The notes beneath the pieces are model-generated. The model was given only the letters and a program-made list of their open reading frames with translations. It ran no database searches and was not told the DNA's origin. From DATEZO01 sp035255485 (lineage in GTDB: Bacteria; Pseudomonadota; Gammaproteobacteria; Burkholderiales; Burkholderiaceae_D): 64,000 nt of DNA. The DNA lies in assembly GCA_035255485.1 (NCBI GenBank), contig DATEZO010000137.1, forward strand, positions 38,211-102,210. Reading direction: 5' to 3'. Position 1 is the first letter of the stretch; the number at the start of each line of letters is the position of its first letter. The translations under genes were made by a program, and so were the position numbers. Of the stretch, positions 53,636 through 61,848 are shown one piece after another.

Positions 53636-54261
53636 TAGCTGCGCGGATAGCCGACCGACTGCGCAATGATGATGCGCTGTTCCGGCCCAAGTTTCATGAT
53701 TTGGGCCAGGGCCGGGCGATCCACCCAGCCACGCACGACTGTCGCGAGCCCTTCTGCGGCACAGAAAAGGGAGACGTTCTGGCTGATGAAACCGGTATCC
53801 AGTGCCGCGTAAAATTTCTGTTCTTTGCGCGGCGCATTATCCATTTTCGCCAGGTCGGCGACATAGACCAGATTGACCGGAACGAGTGGCACAAAATCTT
53901 GCCAGCCGGTGGCTGCGCGAATGTCCTCCTTCAAAATGGGGTGCAGCACAAATGCATGAGGATCGAATACATAAAGCCCTTCTGCCATCGCGACATAGAC
54001 ATCGATTTCCTGCCAATTTTTTGCAGAAGGCGCGGTACGGTGCGCGCCGTCCGGACGATTGATGCCGCATGCCGCCCAGAGCAGGCGGGAAAGCGTTTCC
54101 AGGCTAACCTCGCGGTCGCTGAATTCACGGGTTGTTCTGCGTTTCTGCAGCACCTGCGCCAGTGACATGCCGAGATCGGTCAGACCCGGATCCAACTGGA
54201 TGGGAGTAAGCGGCATCAATTTCAAGCTTGCCTGATCGGCCTGCTCGTGGTGTGTAGTCAT
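53635..54261 (-). CDS. Cytoplasmic SagB/nitroreductase-like protein
   Basis: A 208-residue nitroreductase-fold protein without signal peptide, with VLQKRRTTREFSDREVSLETLSRLLWAACGINRPDG, APSAKNWQEIDVYVAM, YAALDTGFISQNVSLFCAAEGL and GPEQRIIIAQSVGYPRS. It aligns along its length with the exported paralogue encoded immediately downstream, which suggests duplication followed by gain of an export signal. SagB-type enzymes oxidise peptides or reduce small molecules with FMN; no peptide precursor or cyclodehydratase gene is present here, so azole synthesis is unlikely. Confidence 0.85.
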   Translation of the reverse strand: MTTHHEQADQASLKLMPLTPIQLDPGLTDLGMSLAQVLQKRRTTREFSDREVSLETLSRLLWAACGINRPDGAHRTAPSAKNWQEIDVYVAMAEGLYVFDPHAFVLHPILKEDIRAATGWQDFVPLVPVNLVYVADLAKMDNAPRKEQKFYAALDTGFISQNVSLFCAAEGLATVVRGWVDRPALAQIMKLGPEQRIIIAQSVGYPRS

Positions 54262-54277
54262 GACGATTTCCTTCCGG

Positions 54278-54310
54278 GGTAACCAGGTAATGTCTGGTAA
54301 CCAGGTAGTG
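54278..54310. repeat. 18-bp-period direct repeat upstream of the nitroreductase pair
   Basis: GGTAACCAGGTAATG (54278-54292) recurs as GGTAACCAGGTAGTG (54296-54310), differing at one base, in the short gap between the groEL-like stop and the nitroreductase start. It could be a tandem operator or a slippage product. Confidence 0.5.
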
Positions 54311-54351
54311 CGGGCGGAATTTCTTGTCCGCGCGGTGGCGACGGAATTTTT

Positions 54352-55977
54352 CTACGCACCGTATTCTTCCGGCATCGTGGCGGGTATTTTTCCTTCCTGC
54401 ACAGGACGCTCCACCACGATGCAATCGGTCGTCAGAATCAAGCCGGCAATCGATGCGGCATTTTGCAAAGCAAGGCGAGTGACTTTTGTCGGATCGATGA
54501 TACCCATCTGGATCATGCCGCCATATTCTTCGGTCGCGGCGTTGTAGCCGAAATCGCCTGTCCCATTGGCCACCTTTTCGATGACGACATCAGGCTCTCC
54601 GCCGGCGTTGTAGACAATCTGGCGCAGCGGTCCTTCCAATGCGCGATGCACGATTTTGACACCAGACTCCTGCGCCATATTCGTCATTTCAAGATTGTCC
54701 AATGCAGAGCGCGCACGCAGCAATGCGACGCCGCCGCCGGCACCGACGCCCTCTTCAGCCGCCGCACGGGTCGCATGTAGCGCATCTTCTACTCGCGATC
54801 TTTTTTCTTTCATCTCAATTTCAGTGGATGCGCCGACTTTGATCAGCGCAACACCGCCGGCGAGTTTTGCGGCACGCTCCTCCAATTGCTTTCGCTCATA
54901 AGTGCTTTCCGTGCGTTCGATCTCCTGCCGGATTTGCGCTACACGGTTTTTAATTTTCCCCGGATCGCCCGCGCCGCCAATCAGCGTCGCATTGTCCTTG
55001 TCTATTTCAATACGTGTTGCGCGACCGAGATCCTGCAAGGCGATTTTTTCCAAAGACAGGCCCGCTTCTTCCGACATTACCCGAGTGCCCGTTACGATCG
55101 CAATATCCTCGAGCTGCGCGATGCGGTGATCGCCGAACCCCGGCGCCTTGACGGCGCAGACTTTCAATGTGCCGCGCAAGGAATTGACCACCAGCGTCGC
55201 CAGTGCGTCACCACTGACATCTTCCGCAATGATGAGTAATGGCTGACCAGCCTTGATGATCTGTTCGAGAAGGGGCAGCAACGCATTAATCGTTGAAATC
55301 TGCTTTTGATAAAGCAGAATCAAGGCATCTTCCAGGGTCACACGGCCATTTTCAGGATCGTTGATGAAATAAGGCGACAAATAACCGCGGTCGAATTGCA
55401 ATCCCTCCACGACCTCCAACTCGTTATTCATGCCCCGGCCGTCTTCCGATTTGACCACACCGTCCCGGCCGACACGCTCCAGCGCCTGTGCGATCATCGT
55501 GCCAATGGCCAGATCGCCATTGGCGGAAATGGTTCCGACTTGCGCAATTTCCTGATTCGAATGGATTTCCCTTGAATTTTCTTTCAGGCGCGCCACAACG
55601 CAATCGACGGCCGTATCGATGCCCCGTTTCAAATCCATGGGATCGAATCCGGCTGCCACGAATTTCATGCCCTGCTGCACAATCGCTTGCGCCAGCACAG
55701 TCGCAGTAGTGGTGCCATCGCCCGCCATCTCGGATGTGTGTGCCGCAACTTCCCGTACCATCTGCGCACCCAGGTTTTCAAATTTATCCGGCAATTCAAT
55801 TTCTTTTGCAACGATCACGCCAGAATTAATAATGGTTGGGGAACCGTAAGATTTTCCAATTACAACTGTCCGTCCTTTCGGCCCGAGCGTTACCTTGACT
55901 GCATCCGAAAGCGTATTGAGACCTGCACACATTTTTTCGCGTGCTTCATCGTGAAATAACAGAGCCTTGGCTGACAT
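54352..55977 (-). CDS. groEL: Accessory GroEL-type chaperonin (no adjacent groES)
   Basis: A 541-residue Hsp60 with the nucleotide-binding VTLGPKGRTVVIGK and AGDGTTTATVLAQAIV segments, the DRGYLSPYF apical segment and the EEGVGAGGGVALLRA signature. It differs from the housekeeping type in ending PATMPEEYGA without the Gly-Gly-Met tail, in lacking a groES partner and in several less common substitutions (SAKALLFHDEAREKMCAGLN start). It is best read as a second, specialised GroEL. The ATG at 55977 follows AAGGA. It lies between a kinase fusion and nitroreductase-like genes in a stress-like cluster; a 10-bp inverted repeat lies upstream. Confidence 0.9.
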   Translation of the reverse strand: MSAKALLFHDEAREKMCAGLNTLSDAVKVTLGPKGRTVVIGKSYGSPTIINSGVIVAKEIELPDKFENLGAQMVREVAAHTSEMAGDGTTTATVLAQAIVQQGMKFVAAGFDPMDLKRGIDTAVDCVVARLKENSREIHSNQEIAQVGTISANGDLAIGTMIAQALERVGRDGVVKSEDGRGMNNELEVVEGLQFDRGYLSPYFINDPENGRVTLEDALILLYQKQISTINALLPLLEQIIKAGQPLLIIAEDVSGDALATLVVNSLRGTLKVCAVKAPGFGDHRIAQLEDIAIVTGTRVMSEEAGLSLEKIALQDLGRATRIEIDKDNATLIGGAGDPGKIKNRVAQIRQEIERTESTYERKQLEERAAKLAGGVALIKVGASTEIEMKEKRSRVEDALHATRAAAEEGVGAGGGVALLRARSALDNLEMTNMAQESGVKIVHRALEGPLRQIVYNAGGEPDVVIEKVANGTGDFGYNAATEEYGGMIQMGIIDPTKVTRLALQNAASIAGLILTTDCIVVERPVQEGKIPATMPEEYGA

Positions 55978-56105
55978 ATCGGTTTTCCTTCGATAACGCA
56001 TGCAGTGATGAAAACACATCGACCCATTCTACGAATTGGCGCCACACCGTCGCTTGCGCGCGGACAAACCACATGACATGAGCTTGGCCTGGATGGAAAG
56101 CGTCT

Positions 56106-56137
56106 TGACTGCATCAATTGAAAAATGGATGCAGTCA
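56106..56137. promoter_or_regulatory. 10-bp inverted repeat upstream of the GroEL-like gene
   Basis: TGACTGCATC (56106-56115) and its exact complement (56128-56137) are separated by 12 bases, about 130 bases before the chaperonin start. It is not a CIRCE element. It could be an operator for this chaperonin or a hairpin ending the upstream kinase transcript; the T run lies in the loop, so a standard terminator is unlikely. Confidence 0.5.
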
Positions 56138-56196
56138 GTCCATGCCGCGCCCAGTCGGAAGACAGGTTTTACGGACATATCGTCTTATCCTCATCA

Positions 56197-57816
56197 CTAT
56201 TCAACGGCGTCGGCGCCCGCGGCCGGATTTCGCAGAACCACGATGATCGGCTGGCATGCTTCGCGAAGCGTTTCCGGACCCCATTCTGCTTCGCTGTCAA
56301 TGGCAATCACATGTTTTTTTTCATTATCGGATAGCGCCTCATGGTGCGCCAGCTGATGCGCCAATACCTCCAGCCCGGCATCGGAAGGGTCATGTCCCAG
56401 CTGTGCACGCGCGGCAACGCGCATCCTCAATGTAGCTTCGCTGGCGTAGGTCTCGACAATGAAAAATGGCACGCCGAGCTCAGTGGCCAGATGTTCAAAC
56501 AGCCTGCGTTGCACCCTCTTCAGGAACGCCGCGTCGACGATGACGGGCATGCCTGATACGGCAACCGATCGTGTCAACATGCGCAAGTGCTCGTATGTCG
56601 CCCGGGTCGTCGCCCGATCATAGAGCCCCACGCCGAACGGGGTGGCCGCTGCCGATGTCGCCGCGATCCCATGCATCCTCTTTCGTTCGACATCGGACCG
56701 TATCCGAACCGCGCCGACGAGTTCGACCAGATGCATGGAAAGGGTCGATTTGCCGCTGCCGGCATAGCCGTGCATGAGGATGATCGCCGACGCTGCCGGC
56801 TTGATGCCTTGCACAGCGAATGCCAGGTATTCCGCAGCTTGGGCTGCATGCAATGTCGCGGCCCGGCCTTCCGCCGCCAATTGCCGGGCCCGCAGCAACG
56901 CAACTTTGCATCGGACCAATGCGCGTTGCGTCCGGTAATACCGAAACACGGCCATGCCCTCGTAATCCCCGGTCATTTCGAGATAGCCATTGAGCAATCG
57001 CGCCGCCAACCCATGCAATCCATGGAACTGCAGATCCATGCAAATGAAGGCAAGATCGTTCATCACATCGATCCAGCGCAGGCTCTCGTTGAATTCAATG
57101 CAATCAAATGCAGTGACCCGATCGTCGATGGTAAGAATGTTGCCGCTATGGAGATCGCCATGACATTCCCTGACAAACCCCGTCGATTTGCGTTTTTCGA
57201 ATATGCGCCTCAGTATCTGCTGCTGCGCGATTTGCCATGCCATTATCTCGTTTGCGATTCTTTTCTCCTCTGCATCTTCGACCAGGCCGGTAATCAGGAT
57301 CAGATTTTCATCCGCAACTGCCCGCATCGCATCGGGCGAGCCCCATACGCTTTCCAGTGGAGCAATCGCGGCACTTTGATGGAATTGCGCCAGCTTCTGT
57401 GCCAGCCTATCGATTTCTCTGGCGGAAAGGCAGCCTTTTTCGATGCGTTCGCTCCATAGCGCCTGTTGCGCAAACGCCCGCATTTTGACCGCATACTCGA
57501 TTGGTGCGGAGGATCCGCCGATGACAGGGTGCGTTGGGCTACCCGTGATTGTCACGACATCCAGATAAATTTCGGGCGCCAAGCGCCGATTCAAACGCAA
57601 TTCTTCCAGACAATAGAAATGGCGTGCATCGAGCGTGGAGAAATCAAGGAAATCAAAATGCACTGCCTTTTTGAATTTGTACGCATCATTTCCCGCAATT
57701 AGAATCCAGGAGATGTGCGTCTCGAATATCCGTATTGAATGAGCCGCTTGTTTCAGGGCAAGAGCAAGGGATCGAATCAAATTCTCCTGATCGCCTGGGA
57801 GCTGTTGATCAGCCAT
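56197..57816 (-). CDS. Phosphotransferase / P-loop kinase fusion protein
   Basis: A 539-residue two-domain protein. The N-terminal half is an aminoglycoside-phosphotransferase-like domain with the catalytic loop ECHGDLHSGNILTID (HGDLHSGN at 219-226) and the metal-binding FDCIEFN. The C-terminal half is an AAA/zeta-toxin-like P-loop kinase (MHGYAGSGKSTLS, P-loop about 350-358). This fused family is widespread near universal-stress and anaerobic genes; its substrate is not established. The start at 57816 (MADQQLPGDQ) is favoured because upstream residues are unrelated to the family. Confidence 0.85.
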   Translation of the reverse strand: MADQQLPGDQENLIRSLALALKQAAHSIRIFETHISWILIAGNDAYKFKKAVHFDFLDFSTLDARHFYCLEELRLNRRLAPEIYLDVVTITGSPTHPVIGGSSAPIEYAVKMRAFAQQALWSERIEKGCLSAREIDRLAQKLAQFHQSAAIAPLESVWGSPDAMRAVADENLILITGLVEDAEEKRIANEIMAWQIAQQQILRRIFEKRKSTGFVRECHGDLHSGNILTIDDRVTAFDCIEFNESLRWIDVMNDLAFICMDLQFHGLHGLAARLLNGYLEMTGDYEGMAVFRYYRTQRALVRCKVALLRARQLAAEGRAATLHAAQAAEYLAFAVQGIKPAASAIILMHGYAGSGKSTLSMHLVELVGAVRIRSDVERKRMHGIAATSAAATPFGVGLYDRATTRATYEHLRMLTRSVAVSGMPVIVDAAFLKRVQRRLFEHLATELGVPFFIVETYASEATLRMRVAARAQLGHDPSDAGLEVLAHQLAHHEALSDNEKKHVIAIDSEAEWGPETLREACQPIIVVLRNPAAGADAVE

Positions 57817-58075
57817 AGCAATTCTTTCTACTTTTGCGGCGCAGACACCAATAGGCGACAATTTGCTCAAAGCGTAGCGCACCCGGAATGCTGCCCGGAT
57901 TGATGTAACACAAATAGCGATCAGCTAGCAGGAAATACCATTGCCTACCACTGCTTGAAATTATCCAATCCGCCCGATACTGCAAATTCGTAGAATGATG
58001 CATCAATCCAGGGCAAGCGGGGATGGCAGCGATTTTTGCAGCGTAGTACGCAATGGATGAATGGAGTTACTCGCC

Positions 58076-59011
58076 ATGCCTCAGACAAATGATTCCGGCA
58101 AAACTCAGCAATCGCCTCCTCAGCCCTTGTTGGCGCAAGCCTTGGCGTCTGTTGCCAATGCCATCTTCATTACCAATGAGGTAGGCCAGATCATCTGGGT
58201 GAACGATGCATTTAGCCAGTTAAGCGGCTATTCGTCGGAAGATGCGATTGGGCGCCCGCCCGCCATTTTGCAATCAGGAAGGCATAGACACGCTTTTTAT
58301 GCACAACTCTGGCAGACTATCCTTGCCGGGCATGTCTGGCAGGGCGAGATCATCGATCAACGAAAAGACGGCTCTCTTTATACTGTGGATGAAGTCATTA
58401 CGCCGCTGTTCGACGCGCAAGGCACCATCACGCATTTCATTGCGATTCAGCACGACATCACGCAGCTGAAGCAAGAGAGCGAACGAGACCACCACCTCGC
58501 ATACCACGATATTTTGACGGATTTGCCCAACCGCGCACTTTTTCTCGGGGTCCAGCAGAAAGCAATATCGCATGCCAAACGCACGCAACACATGCTCGCA
58601 ACACTGTTCCTGGATCTGGATGGTTTCAAACCGGTGAATGACACCCTCGGACATCACACAGGCGATCAATTGCTCACCGCAGTGGCGGACAGATTGCGGG
58701 CGAGCGTACGACAAACAGACACTGTTGCCCGGTTTGGCGGCGACGAATTTGCCGTTCTCATTACCGACCTCCTGGATACGGAGGTTGCCTCAACGCTCGC
58801 ACGCAAGATGCTTGATGCCATCGCTCGGCCATTCGTGTTGCGGGGTCAGAAAATCAATGTCAGCGCCAGCATCGGTATCGCGATTTATCCATCCGACGGC
58901 GAAGATCCGGAGACGTTGCTGATCAATGCCGATAAAGCGATGTACCAGGCGAAATGCCACGGCGGCAACAACTATCAGATCTACAATCCCGCTCCACCCC
59001 AGATTCACTAA
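58076..59011 (+). CDS. PAS-GGDEF diguanylate cyclase
   Basis: A 311-residue soluble signalling enzyme. A PAS domain with PAC tail (about residues 20-135: VANAIFITNEVGQIIWVNDAFSQLSGYS to FIAIQHDITQLK) is followed by a GGDEF domain. The active site ARFGGDEFAVL is at 219-229. The product-inhibition site RQTD (212-215) stands five residues before it, so it should make c-di-GMP and be feedback-inhibited. The PAS region lacks obvious heme or flavin ligands, so the signal is unknown. GGAG precedes the ATG at 58076; an in-frame ATG at 58061 is an alternative. Confidence 0.9.
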   Translation: MPQTNDSGKTQQSPPQPLLAQALASVANAIFITNEVGQIIWVNDAFSQLSGYSSEDAIGRPPAILQSGRHRHAFYAQLWQTILAGHVWQGEIIDQRKDGSLYTVDEVITPLFDAQGTITHFIAIQHDITQLKQESERDHHLAYHDILTDLPNRALFLGVQQKAISHAKRTQHMLATLFLDLDGFKPVNDTLGHHTGDQLLTAVADRLRASVRQTDTVARFGGDEFAVLITDLLDTEVASTLARKMLDAIARPFVLRGQKINVSASIGIAIYPSDGEDPETLLINADKAMYQAKCHGGNNYQIYNPAPPQIH

Positions 59012-59034
59012 AAAGCGTGCCGGCACAGAATGCA

Positions 59035-60783
59035 TTATCGGCAACAACGTCGTGCACTCGAAAGAATCGGCATCAATTGCTCGACTGGTCGTGTATTGAG
59101 GATGTTTTCTTTCTCGAGCCACCCTCGCCTGGCCTGGCCGATTCCGAAACGCACATGATCAAAATCGAATACGCTGTGCGCATCTGAATTCACGCTGATC
59201 AACACCCCTTCCTCTTTCGCCATCATGCAGTAAATATCAGTCAAATCCAGGCGACTGGGTTGGGAGTTCAATTCCAGAAAACAGGCGCGCTGCTTCGCAT
59301 GCCGGATGATACGCGGCATATCGACATCATACGGTTCCCGTTCAAGAATCAAGCGGCCCGACGGATGCGCCAACAGCGTAAAGCAAGGATGGTCCATGGC
59401 ACGCAGGATACGTTCGGTTTGCCGCTCCCTGGACAAGGCGAATTTGCTATGCACCGCACCGATGACAAGGTCAAGCCGCGCAAGGATAGAATCAGGGAGA
59501 TCGAGCGTGCCATCCTCATTGATGTCGACCTCGATGCCTTTCAGCAGTGTGATGCCCGGCAGTTCGGCGTTCAATTGGTCTATTTCATCCATCTGCCGTG
59601 ACAGCCCTGCCGCATCCAGGCCATGCGCGACCGCCAGACGGCTTGAATGGTCGGTAATGCCAAGATAGCTTAATCCACGCCGCTTCGCCTCCAGCGCCAT
59701 CTCGCGCAAACTGTTCTGGCCGTCGCTTGCCCTGGTATGCACGTGCAGATCTCCGCTCAAATCGGACAGGCTGACCAGGGCCGGTAATTGCCCGGCCTGC
59801 GCCGCTGCGATCTCGCCTCGGTTCTCGCGCAGCTCCGGCTCGATATAGGGCAGTCCCAGCGCGTTGAATACGGAGACCTCGGTCTCGCCGGCGACGCGCC
59901 GTGCATGAGACAATATCGTGGAAAATATTCCATATTCGTTCATCTTCAATCCGCGCTCCTGCGCCAATGTTCGCATTGCGATGTTATGGGCCTTGGAACC
60001 CGTAAAGTAATGCAATGCGGCGCCGAAGCTGACCTCGGCTACGACCCGCAAATCCACTTGCATGCCTTGGCGTAGCACGACACTGGCACGCGTTCCACCC
60101 TGCGCCAGCACTTGTGCGATACCGTCGAATCTGACGAACTGTTGCACCACTTGTTGCGGACGGAAAGAGCTGATCAGGATATCCAGATCGCCGACGGTTT
60201 CCTGCCGGCGGCGAAAACTCCCCGCTACCTCGACTTGCCGGGCTTTCTTTTGCGCTTGCAGGTACGTCATGAGCGGCTTTACCACTTGCTCCGCCACGGC
60301 AATCGTGAAGCGTGCCTTTTTGGATTGTCGAGCCTGCATTGCCTCCAGAATGCGCTGTTCGACACGTCTTCCAAAACCGGGGACATGGCTGATTTGGCCG
60401 TCGCGCGCGGCACGATACAATTGCTCCAGGGTCTGAATATTGAGTTCCTGGTAAAGCATCCTGACGCGCTTGGGCCCCAGGCCCGGCACCATCAGCAGCT
60501 CGTGGATCGCGGGTGGCAATTCACGCCGCAGTTGTTCCCGCAATGCGCATGTTCCAGTGGTGACGATCTCGCCGATTTTCCCGGCCAGGTCCACCCCGAT
60601 ACCCGGCAAATCCTTCAGATCCCGCTTTTCTGCCACCATCGTCTGCACGCTGGGTGCCAGCGTATTGAGCATCCGGGCGGCATTCCGATAGGCACGGATG
60701 CGAAACGGGTTATCGCCATTAATTTCCAGCAGGTCGGCGATCTGATTGAAGATGGCCGCTACTTCGTTATTGTGGATAAACAC
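59035..60783 (-). CDS. polX: DNA polymerase/3'-5' exonuclease PolX
   Basis: A 582-residue family X DNA polymerase for gap-filling repair. The N-terminal helix-hairpin-helix and pol-beta domain includes IHNNEVAAIFNQIADLLEINGDNPFRIRAYRNAARML, DLPGIGVDLAGKIGEI and VPGLGPKRVRMLY, plus the palm GDLDILISS. The C-terminal PHP exonuclease domain has GDLHVHTRASDGQNSLREMALEAKRRGLSYLGITDHS. The initiator is judged to be the GTG at 60783 because AAGG is eight bases upstream and the protein then starts xFIHNNEVAAIF as in the family. The long upstream frame overlaps capA. Confidence 0.92.
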   Translation of the reverse strand: MFIHNNEVAAIFNQIADLLEINGDNPFRIRAYRNAARMLNTLAPSVQTMVAEKRDLKDLPGIGVDLAGKIGEIVTTGTCALREQLRRELPPAIHELLMVPGLGPKRVRMLYQELNIQTLEQLYRAARDGQISHVPGFGRRVEQRILEAMQARQSKKARFTIAVAEQVVKPLMTYLQAQKKARQVEVAGSFRRRQETVGDLDILISSFRPQQVVQQFVRFDGIAQVLAQGGTRASVVLRQGMQVDLRVVAEVSFGAALHYFTGSKAHNIAMRTLAQERGLKMNEYGIFSTILSHARRVAGETEVSVFNALGLPYIEPELRENRGEIAAAQAGQLPALVSLSDLSGDLHVHTRASDGQNSLREMALEAKRRGLSYLGITDHSSRLAVAHGLDAAGLSRQMDEIDQLNAELPGITLLKGIEVDINEDGTLDLPDSILARLDLVIGAVHSKFALSRERQTERILRAMDHPCFTLLAHPSGRLILEREPYDVDMPRIIRHAKQRACFLELNSQPSRLDLTDIYCMMAKEEGVLISVNSDAHSVFDFDHVRFGIGQARRGWLEKENILNTRPVEQLMPILSSARRCCR

Positions 60784-60812
60784 CCGGAATGCCTTCTCTG
60801 GTTTAGTAGAAG

Positions 60813-61823
60813 TCAAGCATCGCTTGCGGCAATCCAGCTTTGCGCTTCTTCCTGCCGCACCTGCGTGCCCATTTCGCTGCACAACATTTTCATCCGTGTG
60901 ACGATATATTCGGCTTGCTCTCCTGTCGCGAGCCGGGTCTGGCAGTCTGCAATGAAAAGCGGATGAAGATAGATGCGCCGCAGCGCATGGCGGGTAAGTT
61001 CCATCTCGAACAACAGTTGGTGATCGTTTTTGAAACCCGGATCGACGTAGTAGTCGTCGACCAGATCGCCTGCCGCGTAAATGATCGGACATCCACGATA
61101 GATTTCGATTCCCTGAAATACATGGGCGCTGTGGCCGAACAGGATTTTCCAGCCCATATGGATGGCGGCATGCGCCAGCCGCCGAAATTTGGCCGAGGGG
61201 CGAATAACCATGTTTGGTCCCCAATGCAGCGACAGGATCGGCCATTCGATTGCGGCGCGCTGCAAGGGCGCAAGCGCCTCGTGCAGCCTGGCGATCGCAG
61301 CAGGCTCATCGTCGAGATCGAGGTAGGCGATACCGGGCCTATCCTGTTGCACCGCAAAATCGGCTTGATGATCGCAAAATGCCGCCATGCCGAACCTGAT
61401 TCCATGGCGCTCGATAATCGCCGGTGAAAATACTTCATCGATATCGGCGCCGGCCCCGGCGTAGCGGATGCCGTGCATGCGCAAGTGATGCAGCGTGTCG
61501 AGCAAACCTTCAACGCCGTAATCCAGGATATGGTTATTGGCGAGGCTGACCATATCGATTCCCGCATCAGCCAGCGACTGTACTGCCTGCGGCGGCGCAC
61601 CGAAGTAAAAAGCTTTGCGTGCTCCCGGCCAGGGATGCGTGGAAGAAGTCATTGCGCATTCCAGGTTGACGATGGCCAGATCCGCCTGCCGCAGCAGGCC
61701 GGCAATCGGCGCCAGCGGATAATCGGAGCCGAAACGCAGGATCGTGTCCTTGACAAGGCGCCCGAGCATGGCATCGCCGCCCAGCATCAGGCGAAAGCAT
61801 GGCGCATGTTCCAATTGCATCAT
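60813..61823 (-). CDS. CapA-type metallophosphatase-like protein
   Basis: A 336-residue protein of the CapA family with LMLGGDAMLGR (residues 12-22), AIVNLECAMTSS, DMVSLANNHILDYG, and a later HWGPNM and FGHSAHVFQG supplying the metal-binding histidines. Despite the poly-gamma-glutamate synthesis name, no other capsule gene is present. No signal peptide is evident, so it is cytoplasmic here. It lies 25 bases after the ribonucleotide reductase and 29 before polX, apparently one operon. Confidence 0.85.
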   Translation of the reverse strand: MMQLEHAPCFRLMLGGDAMLGRLVKDTILRFGSDYPLAPIAGLLRQADLAIVNLECAMTSSTHPWPGARKAFYFGAPPQAVQSLADAGIDMVSLANNHILDYGVEGLLDTLHHLRMHGIRYAGAGADIDEVFSPAIIERHGIRFGMAAFCDHQADFAVQQDRPGIAYLDLDDEPAAIARLHEALAPLQRAAIEWPILSLHWGPNMVIRPSAKFRRLAHAAIHMGWKILFGHSAHVFQGIEIYRGCPIIYAAGDLVDDYYVDPGFKNDHQLLFEMELTRHALRRIYLHPLFIADCQTRLATGEQAEYIVTRMKMLCSEMGTQVRQEEAQSWIAASDA

Positions 61824-61848
61824 TTAATACCACGTCAAAGATTTACTG

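Noticed and set aside
52874..54261. Thiazole/oxazole-modified peptide biosynthesis locus based on SagB homology
   Set aside because: No SagC/SagD cyclodehydratase, precursor peptide or exporter gene is nearby.
56106..56137. CIRCE (HrcA) element upstream of the GroEL-like gene
   Set aside because: The arms are TGACTGCATC, not TTAGCACTC, and the spacer is 12 rather than 9 bases; kept only as an unassigned inverted repeat.
58004..58016. FNR/ANR box near TGATGCATCA
   Set aside because: The half-sites are separated by two bases rather than four, so it does not match TTGAT-N4-ATCAA.
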